A stretch of 64,000 nt of DNA from NCBI GenBank assembly GCA_018970145.1, contig JAGWWY010000009.1:30947-94946 (forward strand), in the 5' to 3' direction. Positions 1 through 8,973 of this stretch are shown one piece after another (the first letter of the stretch is position 1; every line of letters begins with the position of its first letter). A program made the translations under genes and the position numbers. The DNA is from Gammaproteobacteria bacterium. Lineage in GTDB: Bacteria > Pseudomonadota > Gammaproteobacteria > Steroidobacterales > Steroidobacteraceae. Below the pieces are notes generated by a model, which saw nothing but the letters and a program-made list of their open reading frames with translations, searched no databases and was not told the DNA's origin.

Positions 1-1799
1 CCATCTTGGGCTATCGGACCGGCTCCACCGCCGAACGATCCGCCCGTGGCCGTCGAACCGCTGACGGTCTTGAAAGATTGAGTCGAGTCGAATTCCCAGA
101 TCACGCGACCGGTTGCACTGTCATAGGCCCGCAAGCGTCCGTCCATATGGCCGGCGAGAACCGCACCTGGAATTGCCGTGATAGCCGCGGAGATGCCCGG
201 CTCGCAAAACTTTCGGCCGTTGCAGACGTTGTTCGCAGGTGTTGCCCACAACAGCTTGCCGTTGGCGATATCGACAGCATACAGACCGGCCTTTGAGGGC
301 ACGGCATGCAGATGTGTTTCGGCTTCCGGGCTGCTCATATCCGAGATCGGCACGAATAGCGTTTGACCATCGAGAGCCATGCCGAAATGCACGCCACCTT
401 GAATGCCACCGCGACCAACTTTCTGCTGCCAAACCGGTTGTCCGCGCTGAGCTGGATCAAGAGCGTACACATCGCCCGACTTTTGACCGGCTAATAGCAG
501 ATCACGTCCGTTGCGGTCACGCGCGACGATGGTCGCTGCGCCGAAATCAACATCGGGGCCGTTTTCTACAGGGCAGTTTGGATTATTCGCCATCATGCAG
601 GCGACATTCCAAGCATCGCCGCGCGTTTTTTGTCGATGCCAGAGTAACTTTCCCGACTGCATATCGAAGGCGAGCAAGGCATCGCTTCGATCGTTCGATG
701 GAGAGGAGTAATTCTCACCGGTTCCGACATAGAGAACGCCGCGAGTTTCGTCGATCGATGGGCTGTTCCAAACGGGCGCACCCGAGGGAGCCAGAATCGC
801 AGTGCCAACGCTCGTACGCCCGACTTCTTTCGGTTGTTCATCAATCGTATGGGTTTTCCACAGCGTGACACCCGTCGCCGCATCGATCGCCATGACCGCA
901 CCTCGGAAGGTGCAGCACGGATAGTTGGGGTCTGCGGCTGAAGTGACCTCGAGTGACGAAACCGGGACATAGAGTTTGTTTTTCAACAAAACGGGCGCAC
1001 CGGTTACCGTCGCATTCGGATGATCGTCTGCTTTAGCCACCCAGACGAGCTCGCCGGTGCGCGCATCGACGGCATAGACTCGTGCAATCAAGTCGGCGAA
1101 GTAGGCGAGTGGACGTTGTGGTGGAGTCGATGCATCCCACCCGTCAATGACGACGGGTGTTCGGACCTCTGCGCTCGCACGAAACGTCCAGCGGATGCAG
1201 CCCGATCGCTTGTCGAGCGAGTAAACCGTGCCGTCTTGGCTTCCGACGTAAACGGCGCCCATGGCGATCGTCGGCTGCGATCGCGCTCGTTGGGCGTTCG
1301 GAAAGGCGAATGCCCACTTCAGCTCGAGTTTGCCGAGCGAGGCTGCGGAGAGACCGGCGACGTCGGCCGGTATGAAGCGTTGATTCTGTCGGCTCACACC
1401 CCATCCCGCCTTGGCCGGCGGTTTTCGCAAATCGAAGTTGGCCGCCTCGCCTGTGCACATCGGTGCCGCAGTGGCCTGTTTGAACGACTCGAGGGACTGC
1501 CCGGTGAGATATTCGGCTACCGCTCGCTTCGCGGCCGCGTCGAGCGGCGCGGACTGCGCCTGCATGATGCCTTTCTCCATCGCATGCACGACTGAATCGG
1601 GCGCCATCATTTCCAAAAACATTTTATGCGGGGCCTTGGCGACGCTGCCCTCATGGCAAGTGGCGCAATGCTGCTCGTAGGGCGCCTTACCCGGATGCGC
1701 GGGTGTTTCGGCATGACTGGTCACGGCCAAGCCCACGGTAGAGGCAAGCACGATGACCGCTCTGAACGCTGTTTGCGTCGCCCAAAATTCGATCTGCAT
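1..1799 (-). CDS. Cytochrome c / PQQ beta-propeller dehydrogenase (3' end beyond window)
   Basis: Partial gene entering from the left edge. From the ATG at 1799 (preceded by a GAGGGGGG Shine-Dalgarno) the frame stays open to base 1. The N-terminus is a signal peptide (hydrophobic stretch, then SHAETP). A class I cytochrome c domain with one CATCH heme motif follows, then repeated propeller blades such as GAVYVGSQDGTVYSLDKRSG and YAVDARTGELVW typical of PQQ-binding proteins. This order matches polyvinyl-alcohol-dehydrogenase-like quinohemoproteins, which oxidise alcohols in the periplasm and pass electrons to their own heme. It begins 19 bases after the E2 gene and probably ends that operon. 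Substrate unknown; a non-catalytic propeller cannot be excluded. Confidence 0.85.
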   Translation of the reverse strand, partial: MQIEFWATQTAFRAVIVLASTVGLAVTSHAETPAHPGKAPYEQHCATCHEGSVAKAPHKMFLEMMAPDSVVHAMEKGIMQAQSAPLDAAAKRAVAEYLTGQSLESFKQATAAPMCTGEAANFDLRKPPAKAGWGVSRQNQRFIPADVAGLSAASLGKLELKWAFAFPNAQRARSQPTIAMGAVYVGSQDGTVYSLDKRSGCIRWTFRASAEVRTPVVIDGWDASTPPQRPLAYFADLIARVYAVDARTGELVWVAKADDHPNATVTGAPVLLKNKLYVPVSSLEVTSAADPNYPCCTFRGAVMAIDAATGVTLWKTHTIDEQPKEVGRTSVGTAILAPSGAPVWNSPSIDETRGVLYVGTGENYSSPSNDRSDALLAFDMQSGKLLWHRQKTRGDAWNVACMMANNPNCPVENGPDVDFGAATIVARDRNGRDLLLAGQKSGDVYALDPAQRGQPVWQQKVGRGGIQGGVHFGMALDGQTLFVPISDMSSPEAETHLHAVPSKAGLYAVDIANGKLLWATPANNVCNGRKFCEPGISAAITAIPGAVLAGHMDGRLRAYDSATGRVIWEFDSTQSFKTVSGSTATGGSFGGGAGPIAQD

Positions 1800-1818
1800 A
1801 TGTCCCCCCTCGTTATGC

Positions 1819-3006
1819 CTAGCTGAAGTCGCCGCCCTCGAGTAGATGACTGAGATCAGCGAGAAACTTAGCGCCGACTGCGCCATCGATGACACGGTGA
1901 TCGCACGATAACTGCAGTTGAATCGTGCTAGCGGCAATCAACTTGCCATCGCGTACGATGGCGCGAGGCTTCGCAGCGCCGACAGCCAATATGGCCACCT
2001 GCGGCGGATTGATGATGGCATCGAAATAGTCGATACCGAACATGCCGAGATTCGAGACCGTGAAGGTGCCTCCCTCGACATCGTCTTTGGCGAGTTTGCC
2101 ATCGCGAGCCTTCGCAGCCAGTGCGCGCGACTCCGTGGCGATGGTGGTAATGGTCTTCGAGTCGACTGCTCGCAGTATCGGTGTCATCAGTCCGCCGGGA
2201 GTTGCCACAGCAATACAGAGATCCACCGGTGTGAACTTGAGCAGCGCCTTGTCGACAAAGTGGCTGTTCAACCGTTCGTTCTGTTTGAGGGCGAGCGCCG
2301 TGGCACGCAGCAGAATATCGTTGATCGATACCTTGGTGTTTGACTTGGCGAATTCACCACGCAGACGCTCCATTGCCGTCGCATCTACTTCGATACCGAC
2401 CCGATAGTGCGGTATCGACTGTTTCGACTCGAGCAAGCGACGGGCGATCGTCAGTCGCATCGAGGTCATGTCTTCGCGAACGGGCGTGGCGCTGTTATCT
2501 GTCATCAGTCCGTTGTCGCGGGCGTAGGCCTCGACATCGTCTTTGGAAATACGGCCGTTCCGGCCTGTGCCCCGGACAAGCCCGATGTCGATTCCAAGCG
2601 CCTCAGCCACCCGTTTGGCGATCGGACTGACTCGTAAGTCATCGCTTGCAGCAGTTACCACGGCGGGCGCCACGGCGGGTGCTTCGTCTGCTGACTCGAA
2701 CGACGCATCCGCCGCTTTGAAGTTGGTGATGAAGGCATCGACCTCGACATCGCTCACTTCGGTATCCGTCAATACCCCAAGCAGCGCACCCACGGGTCGT
2801 GTATCACCGGTCTCGACCAAAACCCGGCGCAATACACCCTCAGCGGGAGACTCGACTGAGTTGACGATTTTCTCGGTCTCCACGTCGAGCAGCGGGTCGC
2901 CTTTCTTCAACGTGCTACCGACGGCAACATGCCATGTGTTGAGCGTTCCCTCCTGCATTTCGATACCCCATTTAGGCATCGTGATGGCTTGTATCCGCTT
3001 ACTCAT
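1819..3006 (-). CDS. Dihydrolipoamide acyltransferase (E2) of a 2-oxoacid/acetoin dehydrogenase complex
   Basis: About 395 residues in the usual E2 order. A lipoyl domain (1-85) carries the lipoyl lysine in the ETEKI motif near residue 46. A peripheral subunit-binding domain lies around residues 126-165, and the C-terminal acyltransferase domain contains the active-site motif DHRVIDGA. It transfers the acyl group from E1 to CoA. The ATG at 3006 is preferred over an in-frame TTG at 3012 because it lies two bases after the E1beta stop, so translation is probably coupled. No dihydrolipoamide dehydrogenase (E3) gene lies in the window, so E3 may be shared with the housekeeping complexes. An acetoin-cleaving or branched-chain-type role is more likely than central pyruvate dehydrogenase, given the catabolic neighbours. 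Confidence 0.9.
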   Translation of the reverse strand: MSKRIQAITMPKWGIEMQEGTLNTWHVAVGSTLKKGDPLLDVETEKIVNSVESPAEGVLRRVLVETGDTRPVGALLGVLTDTEVSDVEVDAFITNFKAADASFESADEAPAVAPAVVTAASDDLRVSPIAKRVAEALGIDIGLVRGTGRNGRISKDDVEAYARDNGLMTDNSATPVREDMTSMRLTIARRLLESKQSIPHYRVGIEVDATAMERLRGEFAKSNTKVSINDILLRATALALKQNERLNSHFVDKALLKFTPVDLCIAVATPGGLMTPILRAVDSKTITTIATESRALAAKARDGKLAKDDVEGGTFTVSNLGMFGIDYFDAIINPPQVAILAVGAAKPRAIVRDGKLIAASTIQLQLSCDHRVIDGAVGAKFLADLSHLLEGGDFS

Positions 3007-3008
3007 GC

Positions 3009-4022
3009 TCAACCTGCCTTGAGCAACTGGCGAGCAGCCGCTTCGATGGCTTGCGGACCGGGAATGTAAGCACGCTCAAGCTCTCGCGCAAACGGGACCG
3101 GTGTGTGTGGCGGCGTCAGTTGCACGACGGGCGCTCGCAGCGCATGGAAGGCATTGCTCGCGACAAGCCCCGCAATATCGGCTGCGACCGAGCAACGCGG
3201 TGGCGACTCGTCGATGATCATCAGTCGACCGGTTCCCTCGAGACTCTCGTAGATGGTTTCATCATCCAAGGGTGAGAGCGTGCGCGGATCAATGAGATCG
3301 GCGGTGATGCCATCTTTGGCCAACGCATCCAAAGCTTTTTCGGCAAAGCTGACCATACGACCAATGGCGACGATAGTCAGATGTTCGCCTTGTCGGACGA
3401 TATTCGCTTCGCCAAAAGGGATCGTGTAATCGCCCTCTGGCACAACCGATTTACGCGGATACAGTGCCTTATGCTCAAAGAAAATGACTGGATCGTCATC
3501 GCGGATGGCGGTCAACATCAGACCCTTCGCGTCGTAGGCATTCGATGGCACCACGACCTTCAAGCCTGGCACGCCGGTGACCATGGCGTACATCGACTGG
3601 CTGTGCTGCGCGCCCATGTTCATACCGGCCCCCGTGGCAGTCCGTATGACGATGGGGCAAGCGGTTTTGCCGCCGAACATGTAGCGAAACTTCGCCGCCT
3701 GATTGAACACTTGGTCGAAACAAACACCGAGAAAATCGGCAAACATCAGCTCGGCGACCGGGCGCAGACCGGCTAGCGCGGCGCCATTGGCCGCACCGAC
3801 GATGGCTGATTCGGAGATTGGCGTGTCGATCACGCGCTCTTCGCCAAAACGCGGCAGCAAACCCTTGGTGACACCGAACACGCCGCCGGCCGCATCGCGT
3901 TGACCGGAAGTACCTCCGGCGCCACCGGATACGTCCTCGCCGAGCACGATCACTCGCGCGTCACGCTCCATTTCGAGATGCAAGGCTTCGTTAATTGCAT
4001 CGCGCATCGACAGTTGTCGCAT
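3009..4022 (-). CDS. 2-oxoacid/acetoin dehydrogenase E1 component, beta subunit
   Basis: A 337-residue transketolase-like pyrimidine-binding and C-terminal domain protein of normal E1beta length. It begins with the typical MRQLSMRDAINEAL helix, followed by VIVLGEDV and later the VGAANGAALAGLRPVAELMF region that packs against E1alpha. It forms the thiamine-diphosphate site with the alpha subunit. The start has AAGGAA upstream with good spacing. It follows the alpha gene by 25 bases and is two bases from the E2 start, so the three subunits form one transcription unit. Substrate specificity cannot be read from the sequence. Confidence 0.9.
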   Translation of the reverse strand: MRQLSMRDAINEALHLEMERDARVIVLGEDVSGGAGGTSGQRDAAGGVFGVTKGLLPRFGEERVIDTPISESAIVGAANGAALAGLRPVAELMFADFLGVCFDQVFNQAAKFRYMFGGKTACPIVIRTATGAGMNMGAQHSQSMYAMVTGVPGLKVVVPSNAYDAKGLMLTAIRDDDPVIFFEHKALYPRKSVVPEGDYTIPFGEANIVRQGEHLTIVAIGRMVSFAEKALDALAKDGITADLIDPRTLSPLDDETIYESLEGTGRLMIIDESPPRCSVAADIAGLVASNAFHALRAPVVQLTPPHTPVPFARELERAYIPGPQAIEAAARQLLKAG

Positions 4023-4047
4023 CGGAATTTCCTTGAGAATTCGTCGT

Positions 4048-5016
4048 TCAGTAAGAGACGTAGACGTCCGTCTCGAGTTCGGCAGGAGAGGGCGGCGCCG
4101 CGCTGCGCGCCGTCGTCACCGCCGTATCGATCTGCGTCGCGACGTCTTGGTCGATCGCGTCGAGATCTGCATCGCTCAGCCAAGCCTCTGAGGTGACGCG
4201 CTGGCGGAAGTTCTGTAGGCAATCGAGAGTCGCGCGGTGACGAGCCACCTCGTCCTTGGCGCGATACAGCATCGGATCACCCTCGAAGTGACCAAAGAAT
4301 CGAGTCGTACGCGGCTCGATCGTGCTCGGTCCTTCACCACGTCTCGCGCGTAAGGTGGCGCGTCCCATTGCCTCGTAGACGGAGAAGAAATCGCCGCCGT
4401 CGCAGACTTCGGCGGGCATGCCAAATCCGCGCGCACGGCCCGCGATATCCTTCGAGCCGACTGCGTAATCCGCGCCGGTGTGCTCCGAATAGCCGTTATT
4501 TTCGAAAACGAAAATAGCGGGCGCCTTGAGCACGACCGCGAGATTCATCGCTTCGAAGACCGTGCCTTGATTGGCACTGCCGTCGCCGCCGAATGCAACG
4601 GCGACGTGCCCGTTTTTCTGAACCTTACAGGCGATCGCAGCGCCAACGGCGATAGGCGGTCCGCCACCGACGATGGCGTTGGCACCGAGCATACCCTTGC
4701 TCATATCGGCGATGTGCATGGAGCCGCCTTTGCCCTTGCAGAGCCCGTCAGCGCGTCCGTAGATCTCGAGCATCATGCCCGTGACGTCACAACCTTTGGC
4801 GATGCAGTGACCGTGACCCCGATGCGTACTGGCTATCCAGTCTTGATCAGTCAATCGTTCGCAAACGCCGACCGCGACCGCCTCCTGCCCAGAATACAGA
4901 TGGGTAAAGCCCGGAATCTCGCCGGTTTGGATTTCGAGGTGCAATCGCTCCTCAAAATCGCGGATGGTCCGCATTTGACGATAGGCTCGGATCAGGAAAT
5001 CGCGCTCGAAGACCAA
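4048..5016 (-). CDS. 2-oxoacid/acetoin dehydrogenase E1 component, alpha subunit
   Basis: A 322-residue thiamine-diphosphate-dependent dehydrogenase alpha subunit. The cofactor motif GDGSANQGTVFEAMNLA begins near residue 144, and the HRGHGHCIAKG and GKGGSMHIAD segments are characteristic of the AcoA/PdhA family. The start is a TTG at 5016, supported by a strong GAGGAGGG seven bases upstream; no in-frame ATG lies nearby. A 92-base gap containing short inverted repeats separates it from the Rieske oxygenase upstream, so it may have its own promoter or be read through. It decarboxylates a 2-oxoacid or cleaves acetoin and hands the acyl group to the E2 lipoyl arm. Confidence 0.9.
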   Translation of the reverse strand: MVFERDFLIRAYRQMRTIRDFEERLHLEIQTGEIPGFTHLYSGQEAVAVGVCERLTDQDWIASTHRGHGHCIAKGCDVTGMMLEIYGRADGLCKGKGGSMHIADMSKGMLGANAIVGGGPPIAVGAAIACKVQKNGHVAVAFGGDGSANQGTVFEAMNLAVVLKAPAIFVFENNGYSEHTGADYAVGSKDIAGRARGFGMPAEVCDGGDFFSVYEAMGRATLRARRGEGPSTIEPRTTRFFGHFEGDPMLYRAKDEVARHRATLDCLQNFRQRVTSEAWLSDADLDAIDQDVATQIDTAVTTARSAAPPSPAELETDVYVSY

Positions 5017-5064
5017 GGCTGGCCCTCCTCATGGCTCGTTGCAACGACCACACTCTACGGCAGC

Positions 5065-5101
5065 GGTAAAAAACGATCAACTGTGACGGTTACCAACACA
5101 G
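5065..5101. promoter_or_regulatory. Inverted-repeat region upstream of the E1alpha gene
   Basis: The 92-base gap between the Rieske oxygenase stop and the E1alpha start holds CTGTG (5081-5085) and CACAG (5097-5101) as an inverted repeat. It also holds GGTAA (5065-5069) facing TTACC (5090-5094). The second pair repeats the half-site of the clear operator at 8840-8861 but with a longer spacer. This may be a second regulator site or simply a hairpin. The evidence is pattern only. Confidence 0.3.
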
Positions 5102-5108
5102 CTGACTT

Positions 5109-6491
5109 TTATTTAGCGCTGCCGACACGCCCCTCGAGGTAATCGTCCAGCACCTTGTGAAAGTGGCGGATACGCAGCTCTTGGCTGCCGATCCACAAGC
5201 CCTCGAAGCCGCTCGAATGCATGCCTTCCTGCACGCCGGGCAGATTCTGCGCGTCCTGGTCGAGAACGAGGCCGATCGACTTGTCACCGTGTTGAAAGTG
5301 TTGGTGTTTCGGCCGCGCTGGACGTTCGGCGCCATCGGGCAGCAATTCGAAGGTCCAGATGTCGTAGAACATCTGGTTGGGATCGGTTGGGTGCGGGCGC
5401 TGACGAAACAGCATCAGATCGTCGGCGTGTACGTTGAGCGTCACATTCGGAAAGATGAGGTAATGGTAGTCGTCAGTCAGTTGGTCGTCATTCAACTGTG
5501 AATAGTCTTTCCCCATCGACGCGCCTGTGCGCCGCTTGTGCGCCTGTACGTCGCGACGAAGGTTTTCGAGTGGCTCATCGTAATCGGCCGGATCCATTCC
5601 CGCCGTTTTCATGATGCTCTTGATCGGGTCCGGTATCGACGGCGGCTTACGTACTCGTGGACTGACTGTGCCGAACGGGATCAGATAACGATTGTGTCGG
5701 TCGTAGCAGTCGATCTGAATGTCGAGGTCGTGCAAGTAGTACAAAAGTTGCGGGTGGATACCCTGAACGTGATAACTCTCGTTAAAGGCGTCAACGGACG
5801 CTTTCCAGTTGCAGGACCACTCGACGGTGATGTCTCGAGTAAGCACCATTTTCGGCACTTGGTAAGGGTCGAGGTGCTGCGGGATCGGATCGAGAAAGGT
5901 TCGCAGAGGTTCGACGTTCGGATCGAGGCTGAACCAGACGAACCCGCCCCACGTGTCGCACGGTAGTCCGCGCAGTCCGCGGCATGGGGGCGCGCCTTGC
6001 GGGAAGGTGTCCAAGTCGGGTATGCGAACGAATCGACCGTCGATGCCGTATTCCCAATGGTGGTACTGGCATTTGAAAGTCTCTGCACTTGAGATTCCGC
6101 TCGGTCGTAAGCGATTCCCGCGATGCAGGCAAACATTGAAAAACGCGCGCACGGAACCATCGATCTGTCGCACCAACAGTATGGATTCGCGGCCAATTTC
6201 GGTGGCGATGTAGTCGCCGGGCTCCGGAATGTCGGCCTCGAGTCCGCCAAGTAGCCATACTTTGGTCCACATGTGCTGCCATTCGCGCTGCATGTGGTCC
6301 GCGGACGTGTATCGCTCTTTCGGAATAATGAGCGTTGGCAGATCGGGATCCGGTGCTTTCGCTGTCGGTGTCCCGGGACCATCCGACTCCGGGACGCGAC
6401 GTACTTTGCGATAGTTCGGCGCCTTGGATCGCTCTTTCAGTTCCTGCAATTCCAGCTCGGTCAAGGAATCGGACTTTGGATCGTTCGTCAT
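5109..6491 (-). CDS. Rieske non-heme iron oxygenase, alpha (catalytic) subunit
   Basis: About 460 residues. The Rieske 2Fe-2S cluster ligands are seen as CLHRGN (C121, H123) and CQYHHW (C141, H144). The mononuclear iron site is in NESYHVQGIHP (H241, H246), and a late Asp in the LDQDAQNLPGVQ segment is the likely third ligand. The family hydroxylates or demethylates aromatic and steroid-like substrates using electrons from a ferredoxin. The ATG at 6491 overlaps the stop of the upstream ThuA-like gene (ATGA), so it is chosen over an ATG ten codons earlier. A Rieske ferredoxin is encoded separately at 10643-10963; no reductase gene is seen. The substrate is unknown. Confidence 0.92.
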   Translation of the reverse strand: MTNDPKSDSLTELELQELKERSKAPNYRKVRRVPESDGPGTPTAKAPDPDLPTLIIPKERYTSADHMQREWQHMWTKVWLLGGLEADIPEPGDYIATEIGRESILLVRQIDGSVRAFFNVCLHRGNRLRPSGISSAETFKCQYHHWEYGIDGRFVRIPDLDTFPQGAPPCRGLRGLPCDTWGGFVWFSLDPNVEPLRTFLDPIPQHLDPYQVPKMVLTRDITVEWSCNWKASVDAFNESYHVQGIHPQLLYYLHDLDIQIDCYDRHNRYLIPFGTVSPRVRKPPSIPDPIKSIMKTAGMDPADYDEPLENLRRDVQAHKRRTGASMGKDYSQLNDDQLTDDYHYLIFPNVTLNVHADDLMLFRQRPHPTDPNQMFYDIWTFELLPDGAERPARPKHQHFQHGDKSIGLVLDQDAQNLPGVQEGMHSSGFEGLWIGSQELRIRHFHKVLDDYLEGRVGSAK

Positions 6492-7252
6492 GACTGTGAA
6501 CTCGTGGGCATCGCCCAGCAAATGCCTCGACGCAGCAGCTCAATGAAGGCGGGCGTATTCCAACTGCCGCGTTCGACGGTCGGGTACTCCTCCATCAACG
6601 GTCGCATATCGTACTGACCGCGGGCGTGGCCGAGCGTGAAATACAAGACCGATCCACTACCCACCTGCTTGAGATACAGCACCGGTCTCGGTTCGTCTTG
6701 GGTCCAATCCGAGTCTACGAACAGCGGCGTTTCACCGGTCCATCGCGTCTGCAACAACACTTCGATCGGTGGATGCAGTGCACTGAGATACAGTTCGTCA
6801 TCAGCTGAAAACGCCTCGATACCTGCCACCAACGGATGACTCGGATCGGTCACCTCCACGCGGTAAGGCGCGATCGGCGGGTGTGCGAGAAACTGACTGC
6901 CCAAGGTTTGCATCAATGTCGGGACGACGCGTGGCGCCGTCCACGCCTTGTCTTGCTTCGACCACTTCAGTACCGAGTTGGTCCCATGCAGGGCGAACCA
7001 GCGCTTGCCCGAGGCAACCCAGCGATTCAGGCGGTTGGCTGTTTCCTCATCCGGCATCACATCGACCGTGTAAGTCAACAGCAAATCGGCGCGTTCGATC
7101 GCCTCGATGTCCCTGTAGTCCCCAGCAACGAGAGTTCGTATCCGCGGGTGCTCCCCGAGAAGATTCAGCAGCTGGCTGCGGACGAAATCGATATCGTGGT
7201 ATCGACCACCGACAATCAGATACGCATCGACACGAGCTGGCAGTAAGGCCAT
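6488..7252 (-). CDS. ThuA-like domain protein (glutamine-amidotransferase-like fold)
   Basis: A 254-residue protein matching the ThuA-like family: an early AYLIVGGRYHDIDFVR segment, a middle WFALHGTNSVLKW segment, VEVTDPSHPLVAGIEAF, and a late VLYFTLGHARGQYD segment. ThuA-like proteins are often found with sugar or xenobiotic catabolism, and most have no proven reaction. The gene is translationally coupled to the Rieske oxygenase by a four-base overlap and lies three bases after the preceding short-chain dehydrogenase. Its place in the operon suggests a role in processing the oxygenase substrate or product, but the reaction is not predictable. Confidence 0.8.
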   Translation of the reverse strand: MALLPARVDAYLIVGGRYHDIDFVRSQLLNLLGEHPRIRTLVAGDYRDIEAIERADLLLTYTVDVMPDEETANRLNRWVASGKRWFALHGTNSVLKWSKQDKAWTAPRVVPTLMQTLGSQFLAHPPIAPYRVEVTDPSHPLVAGIEAFSADDELYLSALHPPIEVLLQTRWTGETPLFVDSDWTQDEPRPVLYLKQVGSGSVLYFTLGHARGQYDMRPLMEEYPTVERGSWNTPAFIELLRRGICWAMPTSSQS

Positions 7253-7255
7253 GAA

Positions 7256-8017
7256 TCAGTACTGGACGCGCTTGGTAAATCCGTTGTCAGCGACGACATT
7301 AGCGCCCGTGATGATCGACGCTGCAGGGCTGGCTAAAAAGGCCACTACACGTGCTACTTCGTCGGGTGAACCGAAGTGCCCGTTGGGCATCGCGCGCAAC
7401 GTCGAGTCATACATTTTCTGATTGGTGCTCTTGATCATTTCCCAAGCACCACCCTCAAAATAAATGGGACCCGGTGAGACGGTGTTAACACGAATATTCT
7501 TGCGTCCGATGAACTGGGATAACTGTTTTGAATACGTAATCAGCGCCGCCTTCATGGCGTTGTAGGCCATCGGTACGTAAAAGGTTTCCAACGCGTTGGT
7601 TGAGCTGATGATAACGATACTGCCGTGCCCCGACTTTTCGAGATGCGGGGTTAAAAATTCACACCCACGGACCGTGTGTAGCACGTCGACTTCGAAGCAC
7701 TTCCACCAGTTCTTTTCCGAGTCCATGCCGCCGCCGGCGCTGACGTTCGGGATGAAGATGTCACAGCCACCGAGCTGCGCGACGCTGCGCTCCAGCCACG
7801 CTTTGTACGCATCAGCATCGCGAACATTGACGGCTCCGCCAATCACCTGGGTGCCTTTGGTTGCGACTTCGCGTACCGCGCTCTCGACCTCATCTTCACT
7901 GCGCGCGCAGAGAGCAATGTCACAGCCCTCTCCCGCTAGCAGATCGACGATGGCTCGACCGATACCCTTGGTGGCGCCTGTAACGATGGCGCGTTTTCCT
8001 CGCAGACCCAAATCCAT
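7256..8017 (-). CDS. Short-chain dehydrogenase/reductase
   Basis: A 253-residue classical SDR. The nucleotide-binding TGATKGIG motif is near residue 14, and the catalytic tetrad region includes SSTNALETFY and YNAMK (Tyr and Lys). The C-terminal FLASPAASIITGANVVADNG segment is the usual end of the fold. The aspartate/arginine pattern after strand 2 (CARSEDE) suggests NADP(H). It belongs to the minus-strand run that ends in the E1/E2 and PQQ genes. It probably oxidises a secondary alcohol or dihydrodiol made nearby; this is inferred from context only. Confidence 0.88.
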   Translation of the reverse strand: MDLGLRGKRAIVTGATKGIGRAIVDLLAGEGCDIALCARSEDEVESAVREVATKGTQVIGGAVNVRDADAYKAWLERSVAQLGGCDIFIPNVSAGGGMDSEKNWWKCFEVDVLHTVRGCEFLTPHLEKSGHGSIVIISSTNALETFYVPMAYNAMKAALITYSKQLSQFIGRKNIRVNTVSPGPIYFEGGAWEMIKSTNQKMYDSTLRAMPNGHFGSPDEVARVVAFLASPAASIITGANVVADNGFTKRVQY

Positions 8018-8038
8018 GCTGATTACTCCGATCGGTGC

Positions 8039-8797
8039 TTATTGAATGGTGAGACAGTTATCGAGAACGAGTTCCGCTCCGTTGATGAATCGCGATTCGT
8101 CCGAAGCGAGGAATACCACGACGTTAGCGACATCGAGAGGTCGACCGAGCCCCGGCCCACTTTGCGTATAAAACTCATCCGGGATGCCAAGTAATTTGTT
8201 CGCCTCGGCAACCATGGGAGTGTCGGTCGCACCCGGGTGTACCGAATTGCAGCGGATATTGTATTTTTGCATCTGACACCAAACGGCGATCGCTTTGGTC
8301 ATGCCACGCACAGCACCCTTTGCCGCCGAGTAGGCAAAGAACACTGGGTAGCCGAGATGGGTCGCCACGGATGCCATGTTGATGATCGAACCACCACCGG
8401 TGGTGTGCATGGCGGGAATGGCGTGTTTGCAACCCAAAAAGACGCCTTCGCTCATCACGGCGTTGTGCAATCGAAATTGCTCGAGCGTGGTCGATTCGGG
8501 TGTGGCGGGGATCACGAGGCCGGCGTTGTTGACCAAGATATCGAGGCGGCCGAACTGCTTCACCGTTTCTCCGACGACGAACTCCCAACGCGACTCATCG
8601 CGGACATCGTGCTGCAGAAAAGCGGCACTGCCGGCTCGTTGCGCGTTGAGATCGGCGGCAAGCTGCTCGCCTTCGGCGGTTTTAATGTCCGTGATCATCA
8701 CCTTCGCACCTTCACGCACCAGCGCCTCGCAATCGGCCTTACCGAGACCCTGAGAACCACCGGTTACAATGGCGACTTTGTTGACTACGCGACCCAT
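8039..8797 (-). CDS. Short-chain dehydrogenase/reductase, first gene of the operon
   Basis: A 252-residue classical SDR with TGGSQGLG at the nucleotide site, NNAG, and the YSAAK catalytic pair. MITDIKTAEG after strand 2 has an Asp at the tip, suggesting NAD(H). The ATG at 8797 is chosen because CAGGAG lies eight bases upstream; a longer reading adds 22 residues that do not look like the family. It heads the minus-strand catabolic run and faces the TetR gene at 8974 across a 176-base gap containing an inverted repeat, so it is the likely first target of that regulator. Confidence 0.9.
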   Translation of the reverse strand: MGRVVNKVAIVTGGSQGLGKADCEALVREGAKVMITDIKTAEGEQLAADLNAQRAGSAAFLQHDVRDESRWEFVVGETVKQFGRLDILVNNAGLVIPATPESTTLEQFRLHNAVMSEGVFLGCKHAIPAMHTTGGGSIINMASVATHLGYPVFFAYSAAKGAVRGMTKAIAVWCQMQKYNIRCNSVHPGATDTPMVAEANKLLGIPDEFYTQSGPGLGRPLDVANVVVFLASDESRFINGAELVLDNCLTIQ

Positions 8798-8839
8798 GTT
8801 GGCACTCCTGATTCGGCACGCAAGAAGGAATAAACTTTC

Positions 8840-8861
8840 GGTAACCGGCGGCGACGTTACC
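8840..8861. promoter_or_regulatory. Candidate TetR operator GGTAAC-N10-GTTACC
   Basis: Two perfect six-base arms, GGTAAC at 8840-8845 and GTTACC at 8856-8861, lie ten bases apart. They sit in the divergent gap between the first dehydrogenase gene (start 8797) and the TetR gene (start 8974). Size and symmetry suit a TetR dimer. It would control the long minus-strand catabolic operon. Binding is inferred. Confidence 0.55.
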
Positions 8862-8973
8862 AAGCAGCTCTGTCGGTTTCAATCATCTTTGACTTTTTTA
8901 GCGTGCCTCTGTCATCGTTCGGAGATGTCGTCCGATCTCGCGATGGCAAGGGCGAGGACGCCAGAGGGAGAGC

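Noticed and set aside
239..868. 209-codon plus-strand open frame near the left edge
   Set aside because: Antisense to the cytochrome c/PQQ gene, whose frame is continuous from 1799 to the window edge.
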